Source of the DNA: Eutreptiella sp. 'Long Island Sound 2002' | Lineage: Eukaryota; Euglenozoa; Euglenophyceae; Eutreptiales; Eutreptiaceae | Direction: 5' to 3' | Length of the DNA stretch: 64,000 nucleotides | Assembly: GCA_964036045.1 (NCBI GenBank) | Contig: OZ038379.1 | Span: 85,241,178 to 85,305,177 of the forward strand | Shown here: positions 11,866 through 21,630 of the stretch, piece by piece | How the letters are laid out: every line of letters begins with the position of its first letter | Numbering within the stretch: the stretch's first letter is position 1 | Notes under the pieces: model-generated | Seen by the model: the letters and a program-made list of their open reading frames with translations, nothing else | The model's database searches: none | Told to the model about the DNA's origin: nothing | Position numbers and translations under genes: made by a program

Positions 11866-12642
11866 TTAACAATCGGATGTAAATAACCACGAAGGACGCA
11901 TCGTAACACATACCTTGATATTTGTTTCCCAAAGGTTGACAAGGATTGTAGCATCCTGGTCATCGCAATATGCCACACCAATGATGAATTGGTGTGACAG
12001 GTTCCGGGCCAATTGGCCCGAATAAGCAAATCTTATGCATAATTGGGACCATTGAGTGCCCGCAATGGGGAATGCGTCGCCACGGACAATAAGGGTCAAA
12101 GGCATTGAAGTATCCCATGCACTATGTAACACCTTATGTCGTTGTATAAATTTGACGACCTCTAGGATACCCCATGATATCCCAATAGCTCCGTCTTGTG
12201 TAGTAAGTTTTGGAGGCTCTAGCCGCATTTAACTACACAATTCCCTCCACTTATCATTGACGGACTTCAACGAAGGTAAGCGTGGAGACCATTGTACACG
12301 GAGCTTTTGAGTAAATTTGTGACCGAAGTCACTTATGAACTCTTGTAGGATAGGATACCTCGTACCCGGCATTCTTAAATCCACAATGAGCTCTACCGCA
12401 CGTATAGGTGTGCAAATAAGCGTACCACGGTCGTTCAACGCTTCTTGTGTACAACGTTTAACGATGTCACCACCATGGGCCATATCACACACCTTCTTTA
12501 GAAGGTTGCGGTATCGTGGTGTTTGTATGAAAACATTTGCAAGCACGTCAACAACGTCATCATCAAAGATGGAAGTTGCACGTGTTGCATTTAATAGGAA
12601 AGCATGGGGTCCATGAGGGTCATAGATGTTGCGAGAGGCCAT
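11866..12642 (-). pseudogene. Unrecognised gene remnant, one in-frame stop, cut by LINE
   Basis: Reading leftward from ATG at 12642, a 137-codon frame ends at TAA 12231-12229. The very next codon, ATG at 12228, starts a 120-codon frame in the same phase, so this is one frame of about 258 codons with a single stop. The sequence is protein-like: MASRNIYDPHGPHAFLLN at the start, VRGDAFPIAGTQWSQLCIRF and FIIGVAYCDDQDATILVNLW later. I do not recognise the family; the style (a DGxP-like patch, then an acidic patch near the end) recalls N-terminal parts of multi-copy mobile-element proteins, but this is a guess. The frame ends at the first bases after the LINE tail, so the C-terminus was probably removed by the LINE insertion. 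Confidence 0.45.
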
Positions 12643-12986
12643 TATCTACAAATAAAAATTGAACATGAGTAGCGCGCACCACGGTCAATAGTGCACACAG
12701 CAATTTCGAGCAACACACAATTAACCTACATAAACAGGATTGTACTTTATCACCACACACTGTGAAATCCTCACCTTTTATGAGCTTTAAAGCTGTCTGT
12801 GGCTGTACATGACGTCTATTTGCGTCGTTTTGACTCAGCCCGCCAGCGCAAAATGTCGGCGCGCTCTGTGTTCAATTTTGTCAATGCTCAATTTCATTCA
12901 ATTCTGTTCAAATGACAGATTGAATAGGGTTGAGTTGAGTAGAACGGCTTTGACCTTAAGACGATAATCTAGGGTGGGGGGATGTT
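12643..12986. other. Spacer upstream of gypsy A
   Basis: This is AT-richer sequence with no convincing frame or motif. Near 12880-12930 a CAATTTTGTCAATGCTCAAT-like patch repeats loosely. The left end of gypsy A and its own 5' LTR are not visible, so that element is truncated or starts somewhere here. Confidence 0.3.
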
Positions 12987-13229
12987 TTGGCCTTGATTGT
13001 CGGCTCCATCTGCCTCCCCAAAAACGTCCAGCTGTACACCGGGGACGACACTGGTCTCCTGCGACAGCGGCCATGGCCTACCATCGCCTTCCTGGTCGAC
13101 GGAGGTCTCATCTCTGACGGATCCTGCACATCGGACCATGGGTCAGAATCAGGTCTTGACCATGGTACTGAGTCGGATTCGAAGTTTTCCGATTTTTTCG
13201 AAAGAGATGATACGGTGCCTAACCTGGAA
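12987..13229 (+). pseudogene. gypsy A pol connector fragment left of the nested insertion
   Basis: Frame 3 reads MALIVGSICLPKNVQLYTG, then RPWPTIAFLVDGG and an acidic, Ser-rich stretch ending DDTVPNLE. The patch WPTIAFLVDGG lines up with WGTKAFLVDGA in E1/E2, which lies in the connector just upstream of RT. That identifies this piece as the same pol region and shows that the RT at 15904 onward was once contiguous with it. The last two codons, CTG GAA, are repeated at 15904-15909 after the nested element, in the same codon phase. Confidence 0.6.
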
Positions 13230-13234
13230 TCCGG

Positions 13235-14134
13235 TGAAGCGGTATGGGGTGCTTCACCCATACCCGCTGCACAGCCTGTGGCGCTCTTCGCCAGGCCAGA
13301 TCAGGAATTTTCCTGTTGATGCTACGGCATCTTGATTTCTGTGGGATTTCTGTAAAATACCCCAGAAATCGTCATTTTACGTCTTTTCTGGACTGGCGAC
13401 GACAGTCGTCGCCTGCGCGACGCAGCTCCAGATCGAGAATTTAACTCTCGATTTCTAAAGATTTAGGCAATTTTATTATTGTTTTATCGTTTTTAGGAAT
13501 AAAAGATTATAGCGTGACCTTTTTCGCGGCGTTCCGCGAAGGTCCATTTTTGCGAAAAAAGGCGCGTTCACGCATTTTTCAAAAAATGCTGAGGCGATTC
13601 CAGGAATCGCTCAGACGCCTATGGCGTAGCCCAACAGTGGGCCTTTTCATATGTAGGTTGAATTGGCACAGAAACGCGTCGCGTCGCTTACGCTACGCGT
13701 TGGGGGGAGACGCGCAAAATGAGTGTTTTTGGCTCAAAAATCATTTTATTTCATTGTTTTTCGCCCAAAAACCACTGGTTGGCCCAGTTTGGGCAGGATC
13801 TCAGTGGAGATCCTGATGGCGACGCCTCGTAGCCGTCAGATTTTCTGATGGCGGCGACGCCGTCGCCTTCATTTCGTCCTCTTTTGTATGCTATTTTATA
13901 GTATAGAATTGTTACTTGTACATATTACTTGTCTACATATTTTCTTTGTCTACATATACCTTCATCTCCTTGCCCAGGACGCCAGATTGTGTCATGGCCG
14001 AGGCAAGGATCACAGAATCCTTTGGACAATCGTGAATGCAAGTGGCAGACTTGTTGTTCATGGGTTTGGGGCTATGAGGTCGTGCATGCCGTGAAGGGAA
14101 GCTTCGAGGATGCCCTCCCCCCAAATATCCTTCA
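13235..14134 (+). repeat. Left LTR of the nested element, packed with hairpins
   Basis: This copy differs from 15003-15903 at about six positions and one 1-base indel. The first 650 bases are a chain of short perfect inverted repeats with tiny loops: CAGGAA/TTCCTG at 13302-13315, GATGC/GCATC at 13318-13331, GGCGACGAC/GTCGTCGCC with a one-base loop at 13395-13413, ATCGAGA/TCTCGAT at 13432-13452, TTCGCGG/CCGCGAA at 13523-13540, GCATTTTT/AAAAATGC at 13572-13589, GCGATTCC/GGAATCGC at 13594-13610 and AGGATCTC/GAGATCCT at 13795-13814, among others. Short frames here are not convincing genes. Confidence 0.75.
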
Positions 14135-14991
14135 AAAGGATTCTGCCGACGCCAAGGCCACCAAGGGCGTGTGACGGCCTGCGGACGGCGACGACGCCCA
14201 GACTGCAGGAGTACGCGGATCGCTGATCGCTGTTCGCTGGGAAACTGCAGGAGCTAAGGTCAAGGGCATCAACGCGATGAAGGACTCCGACGATGGATAA
14301 GACCATGGCTTCCCCATGGACCCTATGGAGCCCCCAAGTCCAGCTCGACGCAGCTGGGCGACGACCACAGCGACGACGACGACGTCTGCGAAGTGCACAA
14401 GAAGGCGCGTTAATTCGTCGCCTTGGGTTGGTTGATTCGGACCCACCCTAAATAGGCGTGGGGCGCCTTGGGTAGGAAATGACCCTAAATCCCCCAAATT
14501 AGGTGCGTTCATTCGTCACCTTGGGTTGGGAATCGACCCTAAACTGGCACGGGTTGCCTTGGGCAGGAAATGGCCCTAAATTCAGGCTCGGTGGAAGGCC
14601 TTGCCTTGGGTTTGACCCTAAATAATTTTTTCTGAATTTATTGAATTATTGATTTCCATGCCCATGGAGAAAAAGGGCCCATATGTGCGCCTAAGCGCCA
14701 TCAGTCAGGGCGGAAGGCCCTGCAGCGCCCCTGGTTTGGTCACCAGAGGCTACGAGGAGTGCCAGGGACCAGTGTTGTCGCCTGAGGGGCAATTGCCCTA
14801 TGAATATTTCAAGATCAAAAAAAAAAAAAATTTAATTTTTTTTTACATGTGTGTGGTGCTCCCCCCCATGTAAATTACTCACGACGCCCCCCCCCCCCAC
14901 TGTTCTGATGAATCAGTATTGAAACCAGGACACTGCAGGGGTCAGAGCGCCTCCTTGGCCTTGCCTTCCTTTGGATATAGGCAAGGCTTTT
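14135..14991 (+). other. Internal region of the nested element, no gene
   Basis: No frame of believable protein is present on either strand. It contains a diverged tandem repeat (14416-14625), a poly-A/poly-T stretch (14817-14845) and a C tract (14887-14898). There is no gag or pol similarity and no recognisable primer-binding site, so the element would depend on proteins from elsewhere. Confidence 0.5.
14416..14625 (+). repeat. Diverged tandem repeat, about five units
   Basis: Five degenerate copies of GCCTTGGGTNGG followed by TGACCCTAAAT occur near 14419, 14464, 14517, 14554 and 14602, spaced about 37-53 bases. The units are imperfect, so the array is old compared with the near-identical LTRs. 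Confidence 0.6.
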
Positions 14992-15002
14992 AAGGAGGGG
15001 GG
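14992..15002 (+). promoter_or_regulatory. Polypurine tract before right LTR
   Basis: AAGGAGGGGGG directly precedes TGAAG of the right LTR. LTR retrotransposons use such a tract to prime plus-strand DNA. The related gypsy elements E1 and E2 have near-identical tracts (GAGAAGGGGGG and GGGAAGGGGGG) before LTRs that also start TGAAG. Confidence 0.65.
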
Positions 15003-15903
15003 TGAAGCGGTATGGGGTGCTTCACCCATACCCGCTGCACAGCCTGTGGCGCTCTTCGCCAGGCCAGATCAGGAATTTTCCTGTTGATGCTACGGCATCT
15101 TGATTTCTGTGGGATTTCTGTAAAATACCCCAGAAATCGTCATTTTACGTCTTTTCTGGACTGGCGACGACAGTCGTCGCCTGCGCGACGCAGCTCCAGA
15201 TCGAGAATTTAACTCTCGATTTCTAAAGATTTTAGGCAATTTTATTATTGTTTTATCGTTTTTAGGAATAAAAGATTATAGCGTGACCTTTTTCGCGGCG
15301 TTCCGCGAAGGTCCATTTTTGCGAAAAAAGGCGCGTTCACGCATTTTTCAAAAAATGCTGAGGCGATTCCAGGAATCGCTCAGACGCCTATGGCGTAGCC
15401 CAACAGTGGGCCTTTTCATATGTAGGTTGAATTGGCACAGAAACGCGTCGCGTCGCTTACGCTACGCGTTGGGGGGAGACGCGCAAAATGAGTGTTTTTG
15501 GCTCAAAAATCATTTTATTTCATTGTTTTTCGCCCAAAAACCACTGGTTGGCCCAGTTTGGGCAGGATCTCAGTGGAGATCCTGATGGCGACGCCTCGTA
15601 GCTGTCAGATTTTCTGATGGCGGCAACGCCGTCGCCTTCATTTCGTCCTCTTTTTTATGCTATTTTATAGTATAGAATTGTTACTTGTACATATTACTTG
15701 TCTACATATTTTCTTTGTCTACATATACCTTCATCTCCTTGCCCAGGACGCCAGATTGTGTCATGGCCGAGGCAAGGATCACAGAATCCTTTGGACAATC
15801 GTGAATGCAAGTGGAAGACTTGTTGTTCATGGGTTTGGGGTTATGAGGTCGTGCATGCCGTGAAGGGAAGCTTCGAGGATGCCCTCCCCCCAAATATCCT
15901 TCA
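15003..15903 (+). repeat. Right LTR of the nested element
   Basis: This repeats 13235-14134 almost exactly. Differences include one extra T near 15231, GTCAGA preceded by GCT instead of GCC near 15602, GGCAACGCC instead of GGCGACGCC near 15625, and single changes near 15653, 15816 and 15841. Two of these weaken hairpin pairing seen in the left copy. It ends ATCCTTCA and is followed at once by gypsy A pol. Confidence 0.75.
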
Positions 15904-16705
15904 CTGGAACGTCTGATTGAGCCAGATCCCAATACAATCAGATCCAGCAAGCAGCTCCCACCTGGCCAGGGGTGAAAAAATCCGAAAAAGGGTCAAATTC
16001 AGACAATTTTATGAAAGACCCAAAGTTGAAGCCTTTTTGGACCCCTTTGTCTGTGAGGATGTGGGGGATGCTCAGCAGGTTCAGGCATCCACGACATACC
16101 CCCAAGAGGGAGTCGACTCCTCCCTGTTTCAGTCGATAATACAAGGTCTGTTGCCCGCCGGTTCGCGAGATCTTGCGAAAATTTGCTCTACGGTGGTGGC
16201 TGGTGAGCAGGTTGAAAGTCAACTTTGCAATGAGCGAGAGGAAAAGATTTTCGCCGAGCGAAAGGAGACCACCCTCCCAGGTAAGCTCGTCAAGGACCCT
16301 CCTGTGCGTGGCCTGCACGGAGAGGCGTTCATCGAGCTGAAGGAGGGAGCAAAACCCAAAAAGCAGCGACTCTACGAAAATAATGGTAAAAAGCATGAAA
16401 TTCTTCGCGACATCATCCAGAGAAATCTGCGAGAATTTGGCTGGTTGGAGGCGTGCATGACCTCTGGATGGTGTTGTGCGCCCCTCACTGTGCCTAAACC
16501 GCCCCCAGCAGACCAGAATTCTATTGATGGTTGGCGCATGGTGGTTGATTTTCGTAATTTGAATGCGGCAGCTAACGCTGATTCACACCCTTTGCCCCTC
16601 CTTGACGAGGAAATCGTGAAAAGAGCCACGGGAAATTTTTCCTCGGTCCTGGATTTAAAGCATGGCTTTCACCAGATGCCTGTGGCGAAGTCATCCAGAC
16701 CCTGA
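15904..16705 (+). pseudogene. gypsy A reverse transcriptase, N-terminal part
   Basis: After CTGGAA, frame 3 reads LERLIEPDPNTIRSSK and stops within 25 codons. Frame 2 then carries the coding sequence to TGA at 16703-16705. RT landmarks are the block around GWLEACMTSGWCCAPLTVPK, WRMVVDFRNLNAAANADSH and SSVLDLKHGFHQMPV, corresponding to VVDYRGLN and VLDLKHGYHQMPL in E1. The first catalytic Asp (in LDLKHG) is present. The frame is lost just before the conserved CTAMSTPLGP-like segment, which resumes in frame 1. Confidence 0.75.
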
Positions 16706-17735
16706 CGTGCATGTGCAGTCCAGTGGGTCCTGTTCAGTGGACAGCCATGCATATGGGCCTGAAGAATGCTCCGAGCCTTTTCCAACGAATGATGGAAGAA
16801 GTTTTGTTTTCAGGGAACCCTGAGCTTCGCGAATTCGTTTCCGTATATATTGACGACAGAATCATCGCCACTGTGGGCGACGGTTTAATAGAACAGGAGC
16901 TTGTGGACCTGCATGAGAAACAGTTGAATATGTTTCTCGACATTCAGGACAAAAATCAGATCATCTGCGGTCCCAAGAGGGGTAGATTATTTCTGGAAAG
17001 TGTCGATATCTGTGGCAGTTTGCTGCGAGATGGGACACGCCAGCCGAGTCCAGGGAAGCTCCTCGCAATCCAGAAGTGGAAGCGCCCTGAGACCATTTCG
17101 GCCCTTCGTGGATTCCTTGGCTGTTGTAATTTTTACCATACTTTCGTCAAGGATTACGCCAAGTACGCCGCCCCCCTTACTGAAGTACTCAAGGTCTGTA
17201 GGGAGGCTGGTCATGCAGGCTCAAAGGTGCGAGTGCAGTGGACGGACGAGTGCGATGAGGCGTTTGTACAATTAAAACACGCCCTTTGTGAAGTCGCCAC
17301 TTTGCACGTTCTCAAATTCGATCGCCCTTTTTACATTAGGACTGATGCTAGTAAGTATGCAGTCGGGACAGTGTTGGAACAGCAAGATTTAGAAACTGGG
17401 GCTCATTATCAGCTTGCATTATGGTCGAGGAAGCTTTCTGCCCGACAAATGCAGTGGTCCCCAGGTGAGCAGGAGACCTACGCAATCATGTGTGCGTAAA
17501 AAAATACCAATCGTTGGTAGGCACAAACAGAGTTCAAGTTCTGACGGATCATCGCTCTCTTGAGTATTGGTCGACAGAACATGTCAACACTGTGTCAGGT
17601 CCTGCTGGACGGCGTGCTAGATGGCACAAGTTTTTGAGTCTTTTTGATCTTCATGTGCCTTATCTTCCAGGCAAGTACAACGCTGTCGCTGACGCTTGAA
17701 GCAGTTGGGCCTATCCTGCTTCCGAAGCGTGCCTG
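16706..17735 (+). pseudogene. gypsy A RT palm and RNase H
   Basis: Frame 1 continues with SPVGPVQWTAMHMGLKNAP and the catalytic YIDD at 16846-16857, then the RT thumb and connection. RNase H follows: FYIRTDASKYAVGTVL (first Asp) near 17330 and ETYAIMCA. A TAA at 17497-17499 and a one-base shift move coding to frame 3 (VQVLTDHRSLEYW, ARWHKFLSLFDL, YLPGKYNAVADA), followed by a TGA at 17697-17699 inside the conserved ADxLSRWAYP-like motif. These enzymes copy element RNA and remove it. Confidence 0.75.
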
Positions 17736-19023
17736 TTGACGAACATCCATGAGACTGAACAAGACCTTCGGTTAGTAATTAAGTGGGATGCTCAGGAACG
17801 GCAGTTGATTAAGCGCCACTGCCTACAGTGTTCAGTCCGGCACGGTCGATTGACCTGCCACGATATCACAGTGGAGGATCATCCCCCAAGTTTCCATGTC
17901 CAATGCTCTACAGTGCGTGTTAACACCCTTAGAGTAGTTAAACCTGGAGAATCCACCCCCAAGCTCGTTAAACGAAGAAATCATGTGGTTCGATTCAGAT
18001 GTGTTCATCCATTGGATCAAAAACCTGTGGCACCAGCCCAAGAGACTCCCAAGGACTCCGCGATCACCAAAGATTGGTCCAAAGAATATAAATCCGACAA
18101 TATGTTTCAAGAAATCTACGAACATTTGACTTCAAATGCAGCATTTCAGGACGGAATTTATTCAAACTATATTTTGGACAACGGCAAACTGTGGATGAAT
18201 CGGAAATCGTGCGTGCCTGACAGATTGGCGTCCAGAGTTGTGAATTGGTGGCACTAATGGGAGTTTCCTCACTCCCATGGCGCCAAACTCTGGAAATCAT
18301 TTAAACATCGTCTCTTTGGAGCTCGATTGCACATTCACTGCATGAAAGTGGCCTCATTTTGCGCCCAATGCGCAGTGGCGGTGCCTGCTACGGCCAAGCC
18401 TAAGGGCTATCTGAGGCCACGTTTCGTACCCGAGCGACTCTTCGACCTGGAGGGAGAGGAATGCCATTGGACTAGAAAAAAAAATCAATGGTGTGTTTTT
18501 AATTCAATGTAGACACTCAGGGTGGAATCATGTCTTGCCTTGCTACGTGAATCCCATGACTGGCAAGGCCGCCGCCAAATGGTGTGCCCAGACATGGATG
18601 GGATGCTGGGATGTTCCCTCTGAGATTTTAACTGATTCAAGCTGTGCATATATTTCTGAGTGGTCGAAAACCCTTTGTGCGCGGTTAGGAATCCATCATC
18701 TTCGATGTGAGGTCAACCAGGACAGGGCATATCCGGCCAAACGAGCAGGAAAAACCATAATTGGTATGCTGCGAAAGGAACTCGCCAGTGACAAGGATGT
18801 CGATTCGCTTGAGATCCTTTCCGCCCTGCTTCGCCGGTACCACAACAGAGAGTTGTACCATGGGTATTCGCCCAATCAGCTTGTTTTCGGTCGAAACAAG
18901 TGCTGGTGGAACCTCCCGTACGATCATCCACGGGAATGTAAGGATGCATCAGCATTTTTCGACGAGATTCAGGCTGGTGAAAAAGAGGCCAAGCGCCTCG
19001 TTGAGAAATTTCAGGCAGATTAG
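17736..19023 (+). pseudogene. gypsy A integrase
   Basis: Frame 3 reaches TAA at 18255-18257 and carries on to about 18510; coding then moves to frame 1 (18493-19023, TAG at 19021-19023). The zinc-binding region is partly legible (CMKVASFCAQCAVA). The core contains VPSEILTDSSCAYISEW, matching VICSDRGSQFVG of E1 and holding the second catalytic Asp. The third catalytic residue, Glu in NGRAEVAGR of E1, is not recognisable in the corresponding AKRAGKTIIG. The protein is therefore catalytically dead as well as frame-broken. Confidence 0.65.
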
Positions 19024-19903
19024 TTGAGCATTGCCAACCAAGGCACAAAAAAACCACAAGATCTCGAAAAAGGAGACCGTGTTTGGGTCCGCAAGACCGA
19101 AACTACCCAGGATGGAGACTCCAAGCTTCTCCCCCTGTCGGAAGGTCCCTTGGAAATTGTGTCTCGAGTCACGGAGAACAGTTTTAAGGTGCGTGTGGAT
19201 GTGAATCGGGAGTTGGAGGTGAGCGGGGACAGGCTTAAGCCTGAGGTTCCGAGTCCGAAGGGCATGGTCAAACCCCTTTTCTGGACCTCCAAATGGCTTT
19301 CTGAACGCAGGATTGAAGGTGGTAATTACGAGGTGGAACGCCTTGTCAACCATTCTAAGGATGCTGAGGGTAACTGGCGGTTCCTCTTCAAGTACAAGGG
19401 TTTCCCTGAGTCGAGAACACTTGGCAACCTCCCTCCTCCTTTGTACATGGCTATACAATAGGTTTAACAAATTACCTGCGAGCTCTTCCTGAGATCCCGG
19501 TTTTATTTACTGACTGTATGAGCAAGCCAGACCGTGTAATTGAGAAGGACGAAGCAAAAGCCATCGTGGTGGACGGAGATCCAGTTCCTCCGCCACACAT
19601 TCCAGCAGATTTCGCACGAAATCCGGCGCATCAAGGTGCGGTGCAACAGGAAGCATGACGCCCTCCTCCAGAACGTGCACATGAGGGAAATGAGGGGCGT
19701 CCCGTGCGTGAACGAAGACAACCGGACCGGTTCCGCGCTGGTGGTACGCCTACAGCGTTGAACCAGGTTGTTGTTCGTCCACATTCCGAGACATTCCGAG
19801 CTCATCTTTGTACATTACTCACTCACCTCCGCTTCATCGAATTCAGATCTAAATTTCAAATTCCTGGTACATCAGGCCCAATTACGTCCCCTTCGGGTTG
19901 ACT
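19024..19903 (+). pseudogene. gypsy A chromodomain and C-terminal tail
   Basis: Frame 1 after the TAG reads KGDRVWVRKTE and an SH3-like integrase tail, then a chromodomain at about 19320-19420 (YEVERLVNHSKDAEG, FLFKYKGFPES). Around 19420-19440 coding moves to frame 2, which reads SFVHGYTIGLTNYLRALPE and continues, across one TGA near 19656-19658 that looks like a mutated Arg codon, to a TGA at about 19901. Chromodomains in gypsy integrases steer insertion towards particular chromatin. The tail beyond the chromodomain is basic and Pro/Arg-rich. Confidence 0.6.
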
Positions 19904-20224
19904 GTGGTGCCACACAGTACATCAGGTGTGTTGCAGTCTCCCGACAAGGTTTTTTTGTAATTTTCAGGATTGATTCTGAGGTTCTCTGGGTGAACGGATG
20001 ACTTTGGCCTCATGAGTGAAAAAATCGGCCTACATTGGACTTGTGCGACTGAAGCCGCCATGTGTTGCCGGCGAAGGTGCATTAACTGTCCTGGCCCTTA
20101 AAAGTCCGGTTCTAGCCGGACAGGCGGAGATCTGAGCTGATGACTAGAAGTTGGAGGTTTCATGTACCAATCCGGTAACCGATGAGAGGTTTGAACTTCG
20201 TTCGCCATTTATTGGTATACACCT

Positions 20225-20300
20225 CGTCACTCAAGTTGGGCAGTGCACTTGGTTCCCGGCCCAGGGTCGTAGGTTCGAGACCCCGAACGGTCGGTCGATA
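20225..20300 (+). other. tRNA-like module 1 (box A/box B), degenerate
   Basis: TCAAGTTGGGCAGTG near 20231 resembles a tRNA D-arm (box A) and AGGTTCGAGACC at 20271-20282 resembles the T-arm (box B). Stems do not close into a full cloverleaf, so it is not a working tRNA gene; a tRNA-derived SINE head is more likely. Confidence 0.35.
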
Positions 20301-20554
20301 GTCGTGCACTCCCAACCTTGTAGCTTGGTACGCACGGACCGGGTAGCCATGGATACAGTTGAAAAGGCGGCTCAGAGCTGATGGTTTTGTCGCCCCATTT
20401 CCTGCCTTTTTGTGGCCTTTCTGAGGAGATTGTCAGTAGGGCCCAGGTTGCGCGCGGTGACCGTGTGAGGGAAGTACAGAGCATCTACGAATGCCTGATT
20501 CCTGATCTCCGGTCCGCCCGAAGCCGGTTGTTATACTTTGACTGTGTGATACTG

Positions 20555-20645
20555 GCATGGCCGGTGCAACTCTAGTTGGTAAACACCTTCGCCAACGGGC
20601 CGGGGTCGCTGGTTCGAACCCCAGTAGGGTCCGGCTCCCACTTTG
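20555..20645 (+). other. tRNA-like module 2 (box A/box B), degenerate
   Basis: TCTAGTTGGTAAACACC at 20571-20587 matches the box A style and GGTTCGAACCCC at 20611-20622 is a near-perfect box B. The T-stem pairs only partly (CTGG/CCAG). This is the clearest of the three modules. Confidence 0.4.
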
Positions 20646-20884
20646 TCCCAGGCATGGCCATTGTGTGTGGCAGCGGCCCCCCCATCCACCGCCTGCAACC
20701 GGGGCCGCATCAGCGGCACTGGGCTGTCCCTCGGGGGCAGGTACAGGTGGTTTTACACATTTATTTGCCTTCTAGGACGGCAGAGTTCATTCAAGTTTTA
20801 GTTACATTTTCTGTCATGTACATGTACCGAGCGGTCAGCCTGAAGTTGGTTTTGTACCGCCGAACACCGGATTGTAGTAACAAC

Positions 20885-20965
20885 CTTCGTCAGTATAGTG
20901 GATAGGCATGGCGACTCCCGAGCTAGGCGTCGTTGGTCGGAACCCCTATAGTTGCTCACTCCGCC
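20885..20965 (+). other. tRNA-like module 3 (box A/box B), degenerate
   Basis: AGTATAGTGGATAGGC at 20892-20907 resembles the D-arm of Asp/Glu-type tRNAs, and TTGGTCGGAACCCC at 20933-20946 resembles a mutated box B. It lies about 320 bases after module 2. Confidence 0.35.
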
Positions 20966-21626
20966 AATATCTCCGGCATTGCCTACCCAGCTCTTGAACA
21001 CCAACCTGTGTGGCTCTGCCTGCGGTATCAGGCTTCAGCCGTGGAGGGATAACAAGTGCCTCGTAAAACGTCGTGCCTGAGGTCCGCCACCTCCACGGGC
21101 GCTGTGCCCGCTCCTGCTCCTCGGCGATGGCGCCTGCCCAGGGCCGCTGCATCCTGGACAATCCCATTCGTGTCAACCAAGTAGGCGAGTGGGATCTCCT
21201 CTTTTTCTTGAGGGGACTGATCTGGTGCTCGCGCTGGTGCAGCTGTGTGCTCAATCCGCTAGACAAGAGCGGAGAGCACTTATTTTAGAGTGTCATGAAT
21301 GAGGGGATCTTGATCATTCGGCCGTCATTCCTTCAGATTTTGTGTGGTGCCCCTCCGGTTATCCACTGGAGCGTAAGAACGCTACTGGTATGTCCGCTGT
21401 AGTGCTGTAATGTGTAGGAATGTCAGTGCCATGCTTCCACAAGGACACACTAGGGGTAATCTGAACAGTGGAACTGGAATTCTTGAATTTCTACCACCAG
21501 CAGATGACGTAATGTAGATAAATTGCGGGTTGCGCAGCCGCTTACACCCAACAGGAACCCCGTGTAGTCTGGTAGTGTCCAGAACACAACCAAGAACTTA
21601 GCTTGAAGCTTCATTCTGCTGCCGGT

Positions 21627-21630
21627 AGAC
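21627..21630. other. Left target-site duplication (AGAC) of the 26-kb composite
   Basis: AGAC directly precedes LTR A and recurs at 47588-47591 directly after LTR C. The junctions between the two elements show no such match, so the duplication encloses the whole composite. Confidence 0.55.

Larger units (their letters stand above)
13235..15903 (+). mobile_element. Nested non-coding LTR element (2.67 kb) with hairpin-rich LTRs
   Basis: Two 900-bp direct repeats, about 99% identical, flank an 858-868 bp internal segment without coding potential. Each repeat starts TGAAG and ends CTTCA, the TG...CA form of retroviral LTRs, and a purine tract (AAGGAGGGGGG) sits directly before the right copy. 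CTGGAA occurs at 13224-13229 and again at 15904-15909, a candidate target duplication, although five extra bases (TCCGG) separate the left copy from the LTR. No tRNA-type primer site (TGG...) follows the left LTR. This fits a young non-autonomous LTR retrotransposon. Confidence 0.7.
12987..19903 (+). mobile_element. Decayed Ty3/gypsy element (gypsy A) with a nested LTR element
   Basis: The pol gene runs left to right: connector region, RT, RNase H, integrase, chromodomain and a C-terminal tail. It is interrupted at 13230 by a 2.67-kb LTR element and resumes at 15904. At least three frame changes and several nonsense codons disable it. Its proteins are recognisably related to E1-E3 on the other strand but much diverged. 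I found neither its gag nor its own LTRs. Confidence 0.85.
19904..21630. other. Non-coding interval with tRNA-like modules
   Basis: No convincing protein frame lies here, and no LTR closing gypsy A is visible. The middle third holds three degenerate tRNA-like modules, listed separately. A further box-B-like hairpin, GTCCGGTTCTAGCCGGAC, lies at 20105-20122. From 21267 to 21630 I see nothing I can name. Confidence 0.35.

Noticed and set aside
20555-20645. A functional tRNA gene
   Set aside because: Box B is good, but acceptor and anticodon stems do not pair and the T-stem is incomplete.
21301-21630. Small-subunit rRNA fragment, because of GGAACTGGAATTCTTGAATTTC
   Set aside because: The resemblance to the conserved rRNA segment is only a few bases and the surroundings do not match rRNA.
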